Assembly: GCF_034439435.1 (NCBI RefSeq)
Contig: NZ_JAPCKJ010000001.1
Location: forward strand, 806,001 to 870,000
Direction of reading: 5' to 3'
Source: Sarcina sp034439435
GTDB taxonomy: Bacteria; Bacillota; Clostridia; Clostridiales; Clostridiaceae
Length of the DNA: 64,000 bases
Part shown: one piece after another, positions 16,862 to 25,103 of the stretch
How positions within the stretch are numbered: position 1 is the first letter of the stretch
Layout: each line of letters opens with the position of its first letter
The notes under the pieces: model-generated
Told to the model about the DNA's origin: nothing
The model's input: only the letters and a program-made list of their open reading frames with translations
Database searches by the model: none
Made by a program: the position numbers and the translations under genes

Positions 16862-17746
16862 TTAAACATCATAAATTCCTTCTATTGTTCCAACTCCTTT
16901 TTTAGCACTAAGAATTACAACTTTATCTATGACATTATTCTCTACTATGTCTCTAAAAACTGGTCTTCTATATAATTCTTCTATATTTCTTCCATGTAAT
17001 GTAGCTATAATGCTTACTCCAGAGTTATATGCCATAATAAGACCTTCCATGTCTTTATATGTTCCAATTTCATCACATATAATAACCTCAGGAGAAAGTC
17101 CCCTAACTGCCATCATCATTCCATCACTTTTAATACAGTTATCATATACATCTGTTCTTATTCCTACATTCATTTGGGGAATTCCATTATAACAAGCTGC
17201 AATTTCACTTCTTTCATCAATTACAACGGTCCTTTTTCCTTTTAACCCAATTTGAGATACTCCATTGGATATATTTCTTGTTATATCTCTTAAAAGTGTT
17301 GTCTTTCCACATTTAGGAGGAGATATTATTAAAGTATTATTTACTCTATTATTTTCAGCCAAATGATTCATAAGACTATTAGAACAGCCTATAACTTCTC
17401 TACATACCCTTATATTTAAAGAAGTTATATTCCTAATAGTTTTAATTGAATTATCTTCTATAACGCATTGACCAGCTAATCCAACTCTATGTCCTCCTTG
17501 AATAGTTATATACCCTTGCCTTATATCTTCCTCGAAGGCATACAAGGAGTAGTTACTTATCTTTTGAATTATTGCTTTAACATCATCTCTTGTTATTACA
17601 TAATTAAAAATTGTTTCATTGTTATCCATAACAATACTAAGAGGTTTTCCAACCTTAACTCTTACTTCTTGGAGTTTATTTAAATTACTTCTATCCTTTA
17701 AATAAGAATTTATCTTTTCTGGTAATACAGCAAATATTTCTTTCAA
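16862..17746 (-). CDS. spoIIIAA: Stage III sporulation protein AA (ATPase)
   Basis: Secretion-type ATPase that powers or gates the SpoIIIA channel from the mother cell side. Walker A is SPPKCGKTTLLRD (about residues 142-154) and Walker B is VIICDEIG (about 221-228). Also seen are DERSEIAA and HGRNIEELYRRP, typical of SpoIIIAA within the PilT/VirB11-like group. At 294 aa it is a little short of Bacillus (307). The start is TTG at 17746, preceded by the strong site AGGAGGTAC. It is the first gene of the eight-gene operon, in which every member is present and intact. Confidence 0.95.
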   Translation of the reverse strand: MKEIFAVLPEKINSYLKDRSNLNKLQEVRVKVGKPLSIVMDNNETIFNYVITRDDVKAIIQKISNYSLYAFEEDIRQGYITIQGGHRVGLAGQCVIEDNSIKTIRNITSLNIRVCREVIGCSNSLMNHLAENNRVNNTLIISPPKCGKTTLLRDITRNISNGVSQIGLKGKRTVVIDERSEIAACYNGIPQMNVGIRTDVYDNCIKSDGMMMAVRGLSPEVIICDEIGTYKDMEGLIMAYNSGVSIIATLHGRNIEELYRRPVFRDIVENNVIDKVVILSAKKGVGTIEGIYDV

Positions 17747-17770
17747 AGTACCTCCTCTCCTTTCTATTTA

Positions 17771-17799
17771 AATCTATTAGTTTACATAAGAAATTATTC
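17771..17799 (-). promoter_or_regulatory. Candidate sigma-E promoter of the spoIIIA operon
   Basis: The minus strand reads GAATAAT (17799-17793), 14 nt, then AATAGATT (17778-17771). This resembles the sigma-E pattern KMATATT-N14-CATACAMT, with one mismatch in the -35 and two or three in the -10. It lies about 25 nt before the TTG start. Bacillus spoIIIA is sigma-E dependent. The match is weak. Confidence 0.35.
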
Positions 17800-17841
17800 T
17801 AATTATTTTTAAATTTATTAATTTTAATTTTGGGCAAAAAA

Positions 17842-17873
17842 AATAAACCGTACCCTTATAGGCACAGTTTATT
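17842..17873 (-). terminator. Intrinsic terminator overlapping a stop codon
   Basis: AATAAAC (17842-17848) pairs with GTTTATT (17867-17873), with inner CC/GG pairs, followed by a T-run on the minus strand. The stem includes the stop codon of the 17872-18243 gene. It isolates that gene from the spoIIIA operon. Confidence 0.88.
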
Positions 17874-18243
17874 AAACTTCAAATTCATTTCCACAATAAG
17901 GACAAGGTATATTTTCAGATCTGTCTAATATATCTTTTTCTATGTATATAGGTTTATGACACTTATCACAAACTACCTCACAGTATTCATCATCGTATTC
18001 TTCAAGCTCTTCTAAAGTTAGCTCTTCAAAAAGTTCATCCTGTACTCCACTTAAATCATCATTTAGTAAAGTAACATTTTCATCTAAAGTTTCAATATTC
18101 ACTTGTAATTCTTCAACCTTCTCAACTAAAGATGAAATTACATTAAGTAAGGAATCCTTAAATTCTTTATCTAACTCAGTGTTTTTATCCATAGCCTTAA
18201 GTAAGGTACTAATGTTGTTTTTAATATCCTTCACTGAAATCAC
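17872..18243 (-). CDS. Small zinc-ribbon protein with coiled-coil N-terminus (CD1247-like)
   Basis: 123-aa protein of unknown function. The N-terminal two thirds is helical and acidic, with heptad-like spacing (about residues 1-75) and an EELTLEELEEYDDEY stretch. The C-terminus has two CxxC pairs, CDKCHKP and CPYCGNEFEV, about 20 residues apart, which suggests a zinc ribbon. This matches the family annotated after Clostridioides CD1247, always found near spoIIIA/efp in clostridia, but I know of no assigned role. It stands between efp and the spoIIIA operon with its own terminator. Confidence 0.85.
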   Translation of the reverse strand: MISVKDIKNNISTLLKAMDKNTELDKEFKDSLLNVISSLVEKVEELQVNIETLDENVTLLNDDLSGVQDELFEELTLEELEEYDDEYCEVVCDKCHKPIYIEKDILDRSENIPCPYCGNEFEV

Positions 18244-18257
18244 TTCCTTATATTAAA

Positions 18258-18284
18258 TATGCTAAGCTTTAAAAGCTTAGCATA
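18258..18284 (-). terminator. Hairpin terminator after efp
   Basis: TATGCTAAGCTTT and AAAGCTTAGCATA form a 13-bp perfect stem about 90 nt past the efp stop. The T-rich follow-on is short on the minus strand. Read the other way it is followed by a slightly T-rich stretch. Confidence 0.65.
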
Positions 18285-18371
18285 AATTTATTTTATCTAA
18301 TATTTAATAGATAAATTTAGCTTAAATCCAAGTAAGAATAAAATTCTTTTTGAATTAAGTCTAAGTTTTTA

Positions 18372-18929
18372 TTAAACTCTTTCCATGTACTCGCCAGTTC
18401 TAGTATCTATTCTTATAGTATTTCCTTCTTCAACGAACATAGGAACCATAACTGTTGCACCAGTTTCAACAACAGCTGTTTTCATAGCTGTAGTAGCAGT
18501 ATTTCCTTTAACACTTGGCTCACACTCAGTGATTAATAACTCAACAAAGTTTGGAGCTTCAACTGAGAAAGCTTCTCCTTTGTAGAATTTGATTACAGCG
18601 TTCATGTTCTCTTTTAAGAATCTTATAGCATCTTCAACTTTTTCATGGTTTAAAGGAATTTGCTCGAAAGTTTCTTGATCCATGAAGTAGTATAATTCTC
18701 CATCTGAGTAAAGGTATTGCATTTCTTTTCTTTCGATTATTGCTTCTTGTAATTTATCAGTTGGGTTGAAAGTTCTGTCTGTAACTCCACCCATTATAAC
18801 GTTTCTTAATTTAGTTCTAACGAAAGCAGCACCTTTTCCTGGTTTAACGTGTAAGAAGTCTATAACTGTATATACTTGTCCATCCAGTTCAAAAGTAGTT
18901 CCTTTTCTTAAATCACTTCCTGATATCAT
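18372..18929 (-). CDS. efp: Translation elongation factor P
   Basis: Rescues ribosomes stalled at polyproline. From the ATG at 18929 the protein is 185 aa with three beta-barrel domains. The tip loop HVKPGKGAAFVRTKL carries K32, the position that is modified in Firmicute EF-P. The C-terminal signature VEEGNTIRIDTRTGEYMERV is intact. The frame continues 5 codons upstream, but GGAGGGATACTTA lies exactly before the chosen ATG. It lies between the zinc-ribbon gene and the pilus operon. No modification enzyme gene is obvious in the window. Confidence 0.97.
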   Translation of the reverse strand: MISGSDLRKGTTFELDGQVYTVIDFLHVKPGKGAAFVRTKLRNVIMGGVTDRTFNPTDKLQEAIIERKEMQYLYSDGELYYFMDQETFEQIPLNHEKVEDAIRFLKENMNAVIKFYKGEAFSVEAPNFVELLITECEPSVKGNTATTAMKTAVVETGATVMVPMFVEEGNTIRIDTRTGEYMERV

Positions 18930-19098
18930 TAAGTATCCCTCCAAAATCTATTAATTCATTTTATATTATAACCCTTTAAGATAAATTAATACCCTCTAGA
19001 GCTACCTTGTTACTTATTTACTATTAAAGCTTAAAACAACAATCATATTTTATCAAATGCTAATAATAAATGCAATTATTTTCATTAAATTTACAAGA

Positions 19099-19449
19099 CT
19101 ATACAGCCTTAATCTCCAAAAAGCACTTTAATTCTCCTGCTTTTTCAATTTTATAATTTTTTACATAAATATTATTCTTTTTTAATAAATCAACATAATT
19201 AACTAAACTTTCTAAATTCCCTGTAAATAAAAGATTTCCTTTCCATACATCCTCATATTTCATCTGAAGAATAGTGCAGTTTTCCTTTTCCACAATTTTA
19301 AGAATCTCATCTAAATCCTTACTATAATTTTCTATAGAAGTTACAACAGGGATCTCATAATTTTTTAAATAAATAAGCCCTGACCCTTGGAATATCAATA
19401 AAAATAAAGAAACACTAATTAAAACCATGTCTATCCTAATCTTTTTCAT
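19099..19449 (-). CDS. PilO-like type IV pilus assembly protein (tentative)
   Basis: 116-aa protein with one N-terminal membrane segment (about residues 5-25, IDMVLISVSLFLLIFQGSGL) and a small soluble domain ending FLEIKAV. The size, topology and last position after a PilN-like gene suggest the PilO inner-membrane alignment protein, here shortened. Sequence motifs alone do not prove this. It starts 4 nt inside the preceding gene (ATGA-type overlap) and is the final gene of the pilus operon. The 169-nt gap to efp holds nothing recognisable. Confidence 0.6.
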   Translation of the reverse strand: MKKIRIDMVLISVSLFLLIFQGSGLIYLKNYEIPVVTSIENYSKDLDEILKIVEKENCTILQMKYEDVWKGNLLFTGNLESLVNYVDLLKKNNIYVKNYKIEKAGELKCFLEIKAV

Positions 19450-19886
19450 TTAAGTACTCCCTTTATGGTATTAATATTATCAACCTCATTTAAATTTATT
19501 TCTTCTACAATTCCATTTATCTCTTTAATTTCTCTAAGTACAATTTCCTTATAATCATTATGAATTTCTATTGTAAATTCATTTCTTTCAAGATTAAACT
19601 TTAAAACTTCTTCATTCTCCAATAATTTTTTCAAACTATTTATTCTATTTATAAATTCTTCTCCTAAGGATTTCTCAACCTTAATCGATTTATTTTCATT
19701 TAAATATTTTTCAATTCTATTATTCTCTTTTATGATTTCTGCATAAAACACTAAATTAAATAACAGTAAAAATAATATGTAGATATTAATTCTTTTTTTA
19801 ACACTTTTATTGTATGGTTCAACATACTCTACTGGTAAAAACCTTTTATATTTTTTGATATAAATTATCCTCACCTCTAATCTCAC
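19446..19886 (-). CDS. PilN-like type IV pilus assembly protein (tentative)
   Basis: 146-aa protein with a basic N-terminus, one membrane segment (about residues 32-49, INIYILFLLLFNLVFYAEII) and a coiled-coil then small alpha/beta domain. This is the topology of PilN/GspL-type inner-membrane platform proteins. The start is a GTG lying 41 nt inside the upstream gene. A second GTG four codons later, with GAGATTAGAG before it, is an alternative. It is predicted to pair with the PilM-like and PilO-like neighbours. Assignment rests on order and topology. Confidence 0.6.
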   Translation of the reverse strand: MRLEVRIIYIKKYKRFLPVEYVEPYNKSVKKRINIYILFLLLFNLVFYAEIIKENNRIEKYLNENKSIKVEKSLGEEFINRINSLKKLLENEEVLKFNLERNEFTIEIHNDYKEIVLREIKEINGIVEEINLNEVDNINTIKGVLK

Positions 19887-20463
19887 TTAATTTAGCATCT
19901 TTGAAACTTTCTTTTAATTCATCAGTTATATATTCTTTGGAAATAATGAGATTAAAACTTTTTATTGATATATTAAAAGTTTCTTCTAAATTTTTAATTT
20001 CATCCTTTATATCTTCTATAACACTCTGCTCTTCAATATTTCTTAATAAAATCAACCTTTTTTTAAAATAAACCTTTATCCTAGAATTTCTAAGAACAAT
20101 TTCTACTTTGTTAAAAATATAAAAATTCTTCTTTTGAAGATCATAAGGTATTAAAGAAAATTTTTTTCTTTCACATAGTAATTTTTTAAACCTTTCATCG
20201 CACCCAATAAAATATATTATTAAAAAAAGTTTTCTTCTGACTCTTAATTTCTCATAGTGTACTAAAGGAATATAATCAGAAAACATATCTTTTATAAGCT
20301 CTTCTATTTTTTCTTCAATATTATAATAATTATTAACCTTAAGTACTTTTATTAATATACTTTCATTTAGAAGAATTATTTTTATTCTTTGATCCTTTGA
20401 TTCTTTCAATTTTAAAATATCATTTGTATTATTAAGTACTAAATTTTTAGTTAGTAAACTCAT
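19846..20463 (-). CDS. PilM-like protein of the pilus operon (tentative)
   Basis: About 205 aa from the ATG at 20463, chosen because AAAGGAGATGTT stands directly before it; the frame is open 13 codons further. There is no clear membrane segment. The N-terminal part reads LKLKESKDQRIKIILLNESI, followed by a basic middle and a helical C-terminus. In position (upstream of PilN- and PilO-like genes) it corresponds to cytoplasmic PilM. However, it is much shorter than the actin-like PilM (about 350 aa), and no actin-fold ATP motif is visible. I do not recognise it by sequence. Confidence 0.5.
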   Translation of the reverse strand: MSLLTKNLVLNNTNDILKLKESKDQRIKIILLNESILIKVLKVNNYYNIEEKIEELIKDMFSDYIPLVHYEKLRVRRKLFLIIYFIGCDERFKKLLCERKKFSLIPYDLQKKNFYIFNKVEIVLRNSRIKVYFKKRLILLRNIEEQSVIEDIKDEIKNLEETFNISIKSFNLIISKEYITDELKESFKDAKLSEIRGEDNLYQKI

Positions 20464-20845
20464 AACATCTCCTTTTTGATAAAGTAATACTTTCATCCTC
20501 ACTGAAAGCTATATCATAATAGGTATTTTTTAAAACTCCAGTCCTATTATTCTTATTTTTAATATGTAAAACATCTTTAGTAGAATCATAAGTTACACTC
20601 ATATTATCTAAGTTAAAATTCAACTCTTCTATTTTCTCCTTATTTAAAATATTTTCTTTTATAATATATTTTAAAAATTCCTCTTCATCTTTAAACATCT
20701 CTATATTATCTTTTATAAGACCATAACTTCTGTTAACTTCTTTCCTTCTTTGAAATGAACTATCCATAAGAATTGTAACAATAATGCTACATGCTAAAGA
20801 AATCAGCATAACTTCTATTGAGGCAAAACCTTTACCCTTTCTCAT
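20447..20845 (-). CDS. Prepilin-like protein (minor pilin)
   Basis: The start is the ATG at 20845, giving MRKGKGFASIEVMLISLACS. A prepilin peptidase site KGKG|FASIE is visible, with Glu at +5 and a hydrophobic helix to about residue 30, so the protein should be processed and enter a pilus or pseudopilus. The rest (133 aa in total) is charged and contains no cysteine pair near the N-terminus. The frame extends 6 codons further upstream. It overlaps the preceding prepilin gene and the following gene by about 15 nt each, so translation is probably coupled. Confidence 0.75.
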   Translation of the reverse strand: MRKGKGFASIEVMLISLACSIIVTILMDSSFQRRKEVNRSYGLIKDNIEMFKDEEEFLKYIIKENILNKEKIEELNFNLDNMSVTYDSTKDVLHIKNKNNRTGVLKNTYYDIAFSEDESITLSKRRCYEFTN

Positions 20846-21296
20846 AACAATAAACCCTTTCATCTTGATTCTTAACTTTTAATCTTATATAAAACAAATC
20901 TCCTTTTTCAATAACATCAAATTTTTCAATATTATCTAACAAAGCATGCGAATAGTATTCACCATACCTTATAAAACTAAGACTTAATGTATTTTTTCTT
21001 TTTTCTATTTTATCCTCTAAAAGTTTTTCTTCTTCCCAAAACTTTATACTTATGTAGTCCTTATGAGGATTTACAGTTACTTCCTCAACTCTTCTATTTA
21101 AAAATCTATAATCTAAATACATCTCTGCATTTAACAAATAATTAAATTCTTTTTCATTATCCAAAAAACTCTTATACTCTTTAACATAAAAAATTAAATT
21201 CTTTGTTAGACTAAGAGTTATAATGCCTAAAGCGCCTAAATAAATACATAATTCAATTAATAAATATCCTTTTTTCTCTATTTTTGCATTATTCAT
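20832..21296 (-). CDS. Prepilin-like protein (minor pilin)
   Basis: 154 aa. The N-terminus MNNAKIEKKGYLLIELCIYL shows a class III/type IV prepilin signal KKG|YLLIE with Glu at +5, but Tyr instead of Phe at +1. The hydrophobic helix runs to about residue 33. The body has YYSHALLDNIEKF and ends RVYCYEKG. It starts 4 nt inside the preceding prepilin gene. It is probably a low-abundance pilin or priming-complex member, given the tandem arrangement. Confidence 0.72.
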   Translation of the reverse strand: MNNAKIEKKGYLLIELCIYLGALGIITLSLTKNLIFYVKEYKSFLDNEKEFNYLLNAEMYLDYRFLNRRVEEVTVNPHKDYISIKFWEEEKLLEDKIEKRKNTLSLSFIRYGEYYSHALLDNIEKFDVIEKGDLFYIRLKVKNQDERVYCYEKG

Positions 21297-21748
21297 TCTA
21301 AAAATTCGTATATTTTAATCTCCTCACTTTCACTTATAAAAGGAAAATCATTTTTATAAAAAATATTAACTTCACTTTCATAATCATCAATGTGGTTTAT
21401 GGTTATACTCCATCCCAATTCATTTAAACCTGGATTATTTAATTTAAGCTCTTCTCTTAAAAAATTATTAATTTCCATACCTATTAATTTATTTATGTCT
21501 AAATCACCTAATCCATATTCTCCACTTGGAAATGACCTTATATCACCAAAAGCTATATTATGCTTTATTTCCATTACTAAGCTATTCATACTTTCTCTTA
21601 CTTCTACTTTTTCCCTTGTATAATGTTTATTCTTAAGATAAATGCTATAACTCTTTCCAATACCCAGAAAAAGAATAGATATTAAAGCCAAAGCTAAAAC
21701 CATATCAACTAATAAATATCCCTTCTTAGCCGAGCCTTTATTTCTCAT
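21293..21748 (-). CDS. Prepilin-like protein with Asp at +5
   Basis: 151 aa. MRNKGSAKKGYLLVDMVLAL carries the peptidase site KKG|YLLVD, with Asp rather than the near-universal Glu at +5 and Tyr at +1. The hydrophobic helix covers about residues 11-32. It may be a minor pilin tolerating D5, or a GspK/PilX-like tip subunit, in which the +5 residue is often altered; at 151 aa it is short for GspK. It is separated from the upstream prepilin gene by a 486-nt structured element instead of the overlaps seen elsewhere in the operon. Confidence 0.7.
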   Translation of the reverse strand: MRNKGSAKKGYLLVDMVLALALISILFLGIGKSYSIYLKNKHYTREKVEVRESMNSLVMEIKHNIAFGDIRSFPSGEYGLGDLDINKLIGMEINNFLREELKLNNPGLNELGWSITINHIDDYESEVNIFYKNDFPFISESEEIKIYEFLE

Positions 21749-21802
21749 TTTTTCTCCTTTTCCCTTAATATTTATTTAATATAAATTTCCTTAGCTTTTT
21801 AA

Positions 21803-22225
21803 TTAAGCTCTGTTTTAAACTAGTTTTAATTTTTAGATAGAACTGTAAGACCATCTTAATGAGCAACTAGTATTGCATTTCCTATAGCTAGTAACTCTAA
21901 GATTCCAGCTTATCCAAGCTGTCATCAAGAGTTTCTATGCTTTAGATAAATTCGGCTAAAATTCAGAGTCCGTATTAAGCTCTCTCTGAATTAAGTCTCA
22001 TTTTATCTACGTAAGAATAATAGCGGTAAGAAGCTTTTTCTTATTTTTATAAGGAATACAATCTCACCATGTTCAATTGTATAAGTTCAAGATACCAAAT
22101 TAAAATTTGGACTTTCACTTAACCTTTAGCTATTATTCTGAAGTAGATGATAGCAATACTTTGTGAAATTAAGTTAGGTCTGAAGGGCTAGCTAAAAATC
22201 AACACTCACCTAAAACAGAGTCTTA
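21803..22225. repeat. Family A structured element, long copy (inside pilus operon)
   Basis: The ends 21804-21834 and 22195-22225 are imperfect inverted repeats (TAAG-CTCTGTTTTA against TAAGACTCTGTTTTA). The inner 27 nt at 21833-21859 are identical to 29236-29262, and the right end matches 29261-29291 at about 26 of 31 positions. Between them lies 335 nt with further nested pairings: AGTATTGC (21870) with GCAATACT (22153), a hairpin at 21892-21932, AATTCAGAG/CTCTGAATT near 21960-21991, and ATCTAC..AATAATAGC near 22006-22024 with GCTATTATT..GTAGAT near 22127-22149. No ORF is present. It fills most of the 486-nt gap between two prepilin genes; nothing else is visible there. Confidence 0.8.
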
Positions 22226-22234
22226 TTTAAAATG

Positions 22235-22663
22235 TCACTTAACATTGATTTTTCCTAAACCAACAGTTATTGTTATTTTTCTCTGATTATTATTTTTATC
22301 AGTTATTAATATGGTTCCTGCATTATTTATCATTCCCATATTACTTATGGCAATAACATTATTCATATTGTTACTTACCTTCACAGCTTCAAGCTTTAAA
22401 AATGAATTGCTAATTTTATTTCTATATATTAATGTATTTTCTAAATTATCAAAGGTTATTTCTCCATAAGAATTATCCTTTCTAGATAATTGTTTTGCTT
22501 CCATAAGAAAATCATGAATTGCATTTATTTCACGTTCAACTTTTAACTCATAAGTTCTTTCTTTTATCAACATAAAGGAGGTTGGTAAAGCTAAAATTAA
22601 AGTTGTTATACCTAAATATATTATTATTTCACCAAGAGTAAATCCTTTTTTCTTTTTATACAT
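22235..22663 (-). CDS. Prepilin-like protein (GspH/PilA type)
   Basis: 142 aa. MYKKKKGFTLGEIIIYLGIT has a canonical prepilin signal KKKG|FTLGE with Phe +1 and Glu +5, then a hydrophobic helix to about residue 30. The soluble part contains two short beta stretches (YGEITFDNLENTLIYRNK, NAGTILITDKNN) typical of GspH-like pseudopilins. It starts 8 nt inside pilC. It is the most canonical of the four prepilins here and a candidate major or initiating subunit. The family A element follows 10 nt after its stop, an unusual break in a tightly packed operon. Confidence 0.82.
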   Translation of the reverse strand: MYKKKKGFTLGEIIIYLGITTLILALPTSFMLIKERTYELKVEREINAIHDFLMEAKQLSRKDNSYGEITFDNLENTLIYRNKISNSFLKLEAVKVSNNMNNVIAISNMGMINNAGTILITDKNNNQRKITITVGLGKINVK

Positions 22664-23675
22664 ACTTCATTCCCTCAAAAGTAGGTATTAATACTAAAAG
22701 CATCATAGCTGAAATTACAAACCCTAAGACTATAAACATTGCAGGCTCTATTTTCCCAACTGTTTTGTTTAGAGTTCTATCAAAATCTTTTTCCCTTATT
22801 TTTAATAGTTCCTCTATATTTTTATTAAATAAGCCACTTTCTTCTCCTGTAATTAAAAAACCTTTTGATATATGAGAAATTACATTTATACTTCCAATGC
22901 TATTACTTAAAGTTTCTCCTTTAAGAAGCTCTTCATTTATCTTTCTAACATATTCTCTCAGCTTTTTATTACTTAAATTTTCTCCAAATATGCTTAAAGC
23001 ATTTGTAAGGGATATACCACTTGTTATTATCATGTTTATTAAAAATAATATTCTAATTTCATAATACATCCTATAAATTTCTACCTTCTCTAGCATTTTC
23101 TCAAAATTTATTATTTTAAAGATTAAATAACCTGCTATTAAAATACAAAGAAAGTAACAAAAAGCTATTACCTCCACATTATGATTATCTTCAATAAACC
23201 TAATATAAGAGTTTAAAACAGAAATTAATTTAGATGTTTCCTTATCCCCTAAATCATACATATCAACAAATTGTGGAAGTATGTAGGTTGCATAGCAAAA
23301 TATCATTAATAATAGCCCTATAAGAAGAGAAACTGGATATCTTAAAGATTTAATAACCTTATTTTCAACTTCTTTTTCGGCTAATATATTTTTTGCACAT
23401 TTTTCTAAAACTTCTTCTAAATTCCCACTTTCTTCCCCGATCTTAATCATATCCACCATAATATCTGGATATAAATTTCTTTCTTCTTTGAAAGCCTTAG
23501 ACAAACTTTCTCCCTTAAGAACTTTTTTCTCAACTCTTTCTATTGATTCCTTATATTTTTTATCTCTTACAGTGCCTTTTATTAATTCTAATGAACGTCC
23601 TATGGGCATTCCCGACTTTACATAAGTACTTAAATTTAAACATATATAGGAAGCATCATCCTTAAAACCAAACAT
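22656..23675 (-). CDS. pilC: Type IV pilus/type II secretion inner-membrane protein PilC (GspF family)
   Basis: Polytopic platform protein that couples the assembly ATPase to pilin polymerisation. Two GspF domains are visible: the first has LSTYVKSGMPIGRSLELI and PDIMVDMIKIGEESGNLEEV, and the second MIITSGISLTNALSIFGENL and GFLITGEESGLFNKNIEEL. Three membrane segments lie near residues 113-131, 165-187 and 315-335. At 339 aa it is shorter than the usual 400, lacking an N-terminal extension. It overlaps pilB by 14 nt. This would be the second pilB/pilC pair known for C. perfringens, which glides using type IV pili (established for the species). Confidence 0.93.
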   Translation of the reverse strand: MFGFKDDASYICLNLSTYVKSGMPIGRSLELIKGTVRDKKYKESIERVEKKVLKGESLSKAFKEERNLYPDIMVDMIKIGEESGNLEEVLEKCAKNILAEKEVENKVIKSLRYPVSLLIGLLLMIFCYATYILPQFVDMYDLGDKETSKLISVLNSYIRFIEDNHNVEVIAFCYFLCILIAGYLIFKIINFEKMLEKVEIYRMYYEIRILFLINMIITSGISLTNALSIFGENLSNKKLREYVRKINEELLKGETLSNSIGSINVISHISKGFLITGEESGLFNKNIEELLKIREKDFDRTLNKTVGKIEPAMFIVLGFVISAMMLLVLIPTFEGMKYV

Positions 23676-25050
23676 CTAATCCCTCACATTCCTTTAAAAG
23701 ATAGTATTCTTCTAAAGCAACTTCTCCATTTGATACTAAGGTAAAACAAGATTTTAAAAGTTCTTCACCCCAAGAAATCTCCTCTAAATTTTTATATTCC
23801 TTGGGAAATATTATTTCACAAATTGCTTTCCTTCCTTTTGTGCCTGTCCAATTACACATATGGCATCCATTTCCCTTATAATAAGTGTTTAATTTGAATT
23901 CTTCTTTCTTTACCTTTTCAACTAATTCATCTTCTAAATATATTTTTTCTCTACAGGCTTCACAATTTTTTCTTACTAATCTTTGAGTTATTATTACACT
24001 AACTCCCTCTTTTACTAAATAGCCTTCTGCTCCCATATCCAAGAGCCTATCATATATTTCCTTTCCACTATTAGCATGGATTGTTGAATAGACTTTATGA
24101 CCTGTTATAGATGCTCTTATAGCTATTTTAGCCGTCTCTTCATCTCTTATTTCTCCAATCAATATTACATCAGGGTCTTGTCTTAAAATATGCTTTAATC
24201 CATTAGCAAAAGTTAACCCAACCTTCTCATTAACATTTGTTTGAGTTATACCTTTGATTGTAAATTCAATAGGATCTTCTATGGTGCTTATGTTTACTCC
24301 ATCTTTATCTATAGAATTTAAAAGTGCATAAAGAGTTGTTGATTTTCCACTGCCTGTAGGTCCATTTACAACAACCATACCATGCTTCTTCTTAAGAATC
24401 TTATTAACCTTTTTCTTTTGAAATTCCATTAAGCTTAAACTATTAATATTTATAAGTTCATTCTTTTTGTATAATATTCTAATTACTAACTTTTCTCCAA
24501 AAACAGTAGGAATGCTAGAAACTCTTAAATCAAAATCATTTTCTTCATCTTTAAATGACAACTTTCCATCTTGTGCTCTTAATTTATCACTTATATTCAT
24601 ATCAGCCTTTAATTTAACCTTATTAACTAAGTTTTCATAAAGATTCCTTTTAATCTTCTTCATAAGTATTAGTGTTCCATCTATTCTAAATCGAATATTA
24701 GCCCAATCTCCTAAGGGTTCAATATGCATATCACTAGCATTCTTCTCTATTCCTAATGCTATTAAACTTTTCAACTCTTCTTCTGTGAATTCATCCTTAG
24801 AAAAATTTTTACCACCATAACAGTCTTCTATTAATTTTTTTATTTCATCCTTATTTCCTAAGATGAAACTTATTTCTTTATCTCTAAATAATAAAGATAA
24901 ATAGTCTTTTTTATCTTTATCTTCACTACTCGTATGAAACAATATCTTTCCTTCATTATCTTTTAAAGCAATTAAGTTCATTTCTAATGCAATTTTCTTA
25001 GGTATCTTTTTCATAAGTCTCATATCAATATCTTTAATACTGTATTTCAC
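23662..25050 (-). CDS. pilB: Type IV pilus assembly ATPase PilB (GspE family)
   Basis: Hexameric ATPase powering pilin polymerisation. Walker A GPTGSGKSTTLYALL lies near residues 227-241, the Asp box with STIEDPIEF and the Walker B LRQDPDVILIGEIRDEETA follow, then the His box TGHKVYSTIHAN. The zinc-binding cysteines are CEACREK and CHMC, about 30 residues apart, as in PilB/GspE. The N-terminal MshEN-like domain is short, giving 462 aa against about 560. It is the first gene of the operon. No retraction ATPase PilT and no prepilin peptidase are in the window. Confidence 0.95.
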   Translation of the reverse strand: MKYSIKDIDMRLMKKIPKKIALEMNLIALKDNEGKILFHTSSEDKDKKDYLSLLFRDKEISFILGNKDEIKKLIEDCYGGKNFSKDEFTEEELKSLIALGIEKNASDMHIEPLGDWANIRFRIDGTLILMKKIKRNLYENLVNKVKLKADMNISDKLRAQDGKLSFKDEENDFDLRVSSIPTVFGEKLVIRILYKKNELININSLSLMEFQKKKVNKILKKKHGMVVVNGPTGSGKSTTLYALLNSIDKDGVNISTIEDPIEFTIKGITQTNVNEKVGLTFANGLKHILRQDPDVILIGEIRDEETAKIAIRASITGHKVYSTIHANSGKEIYDRLLDMGAEGYLVKEGVSVIITQRLVRKNCEACREKIYLEDELVEKVKKEEFKLNTYYKGNGCHMCNWTGTKGRKAICEIIFPKEYKNLEEISWGEELLKSCFTLVSNGEVALEEYYLLKECEGLDVWF

Positions 25051-25103
25051 ACTTTCACCTCCTTATAAATAATAATTGACAAGCCACTTATTTTTTAAAC
25101 AAA

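Noticed and set aside
21803..22225. Group I or group II intron
   Set aside because: No domain V-like hairpin, no intron ORF and no interrupted exon; the neighbouring prepilin genes are complete. Shared ends with the 86-nt copy at 29.2 kb argue for a hairpin element instead.
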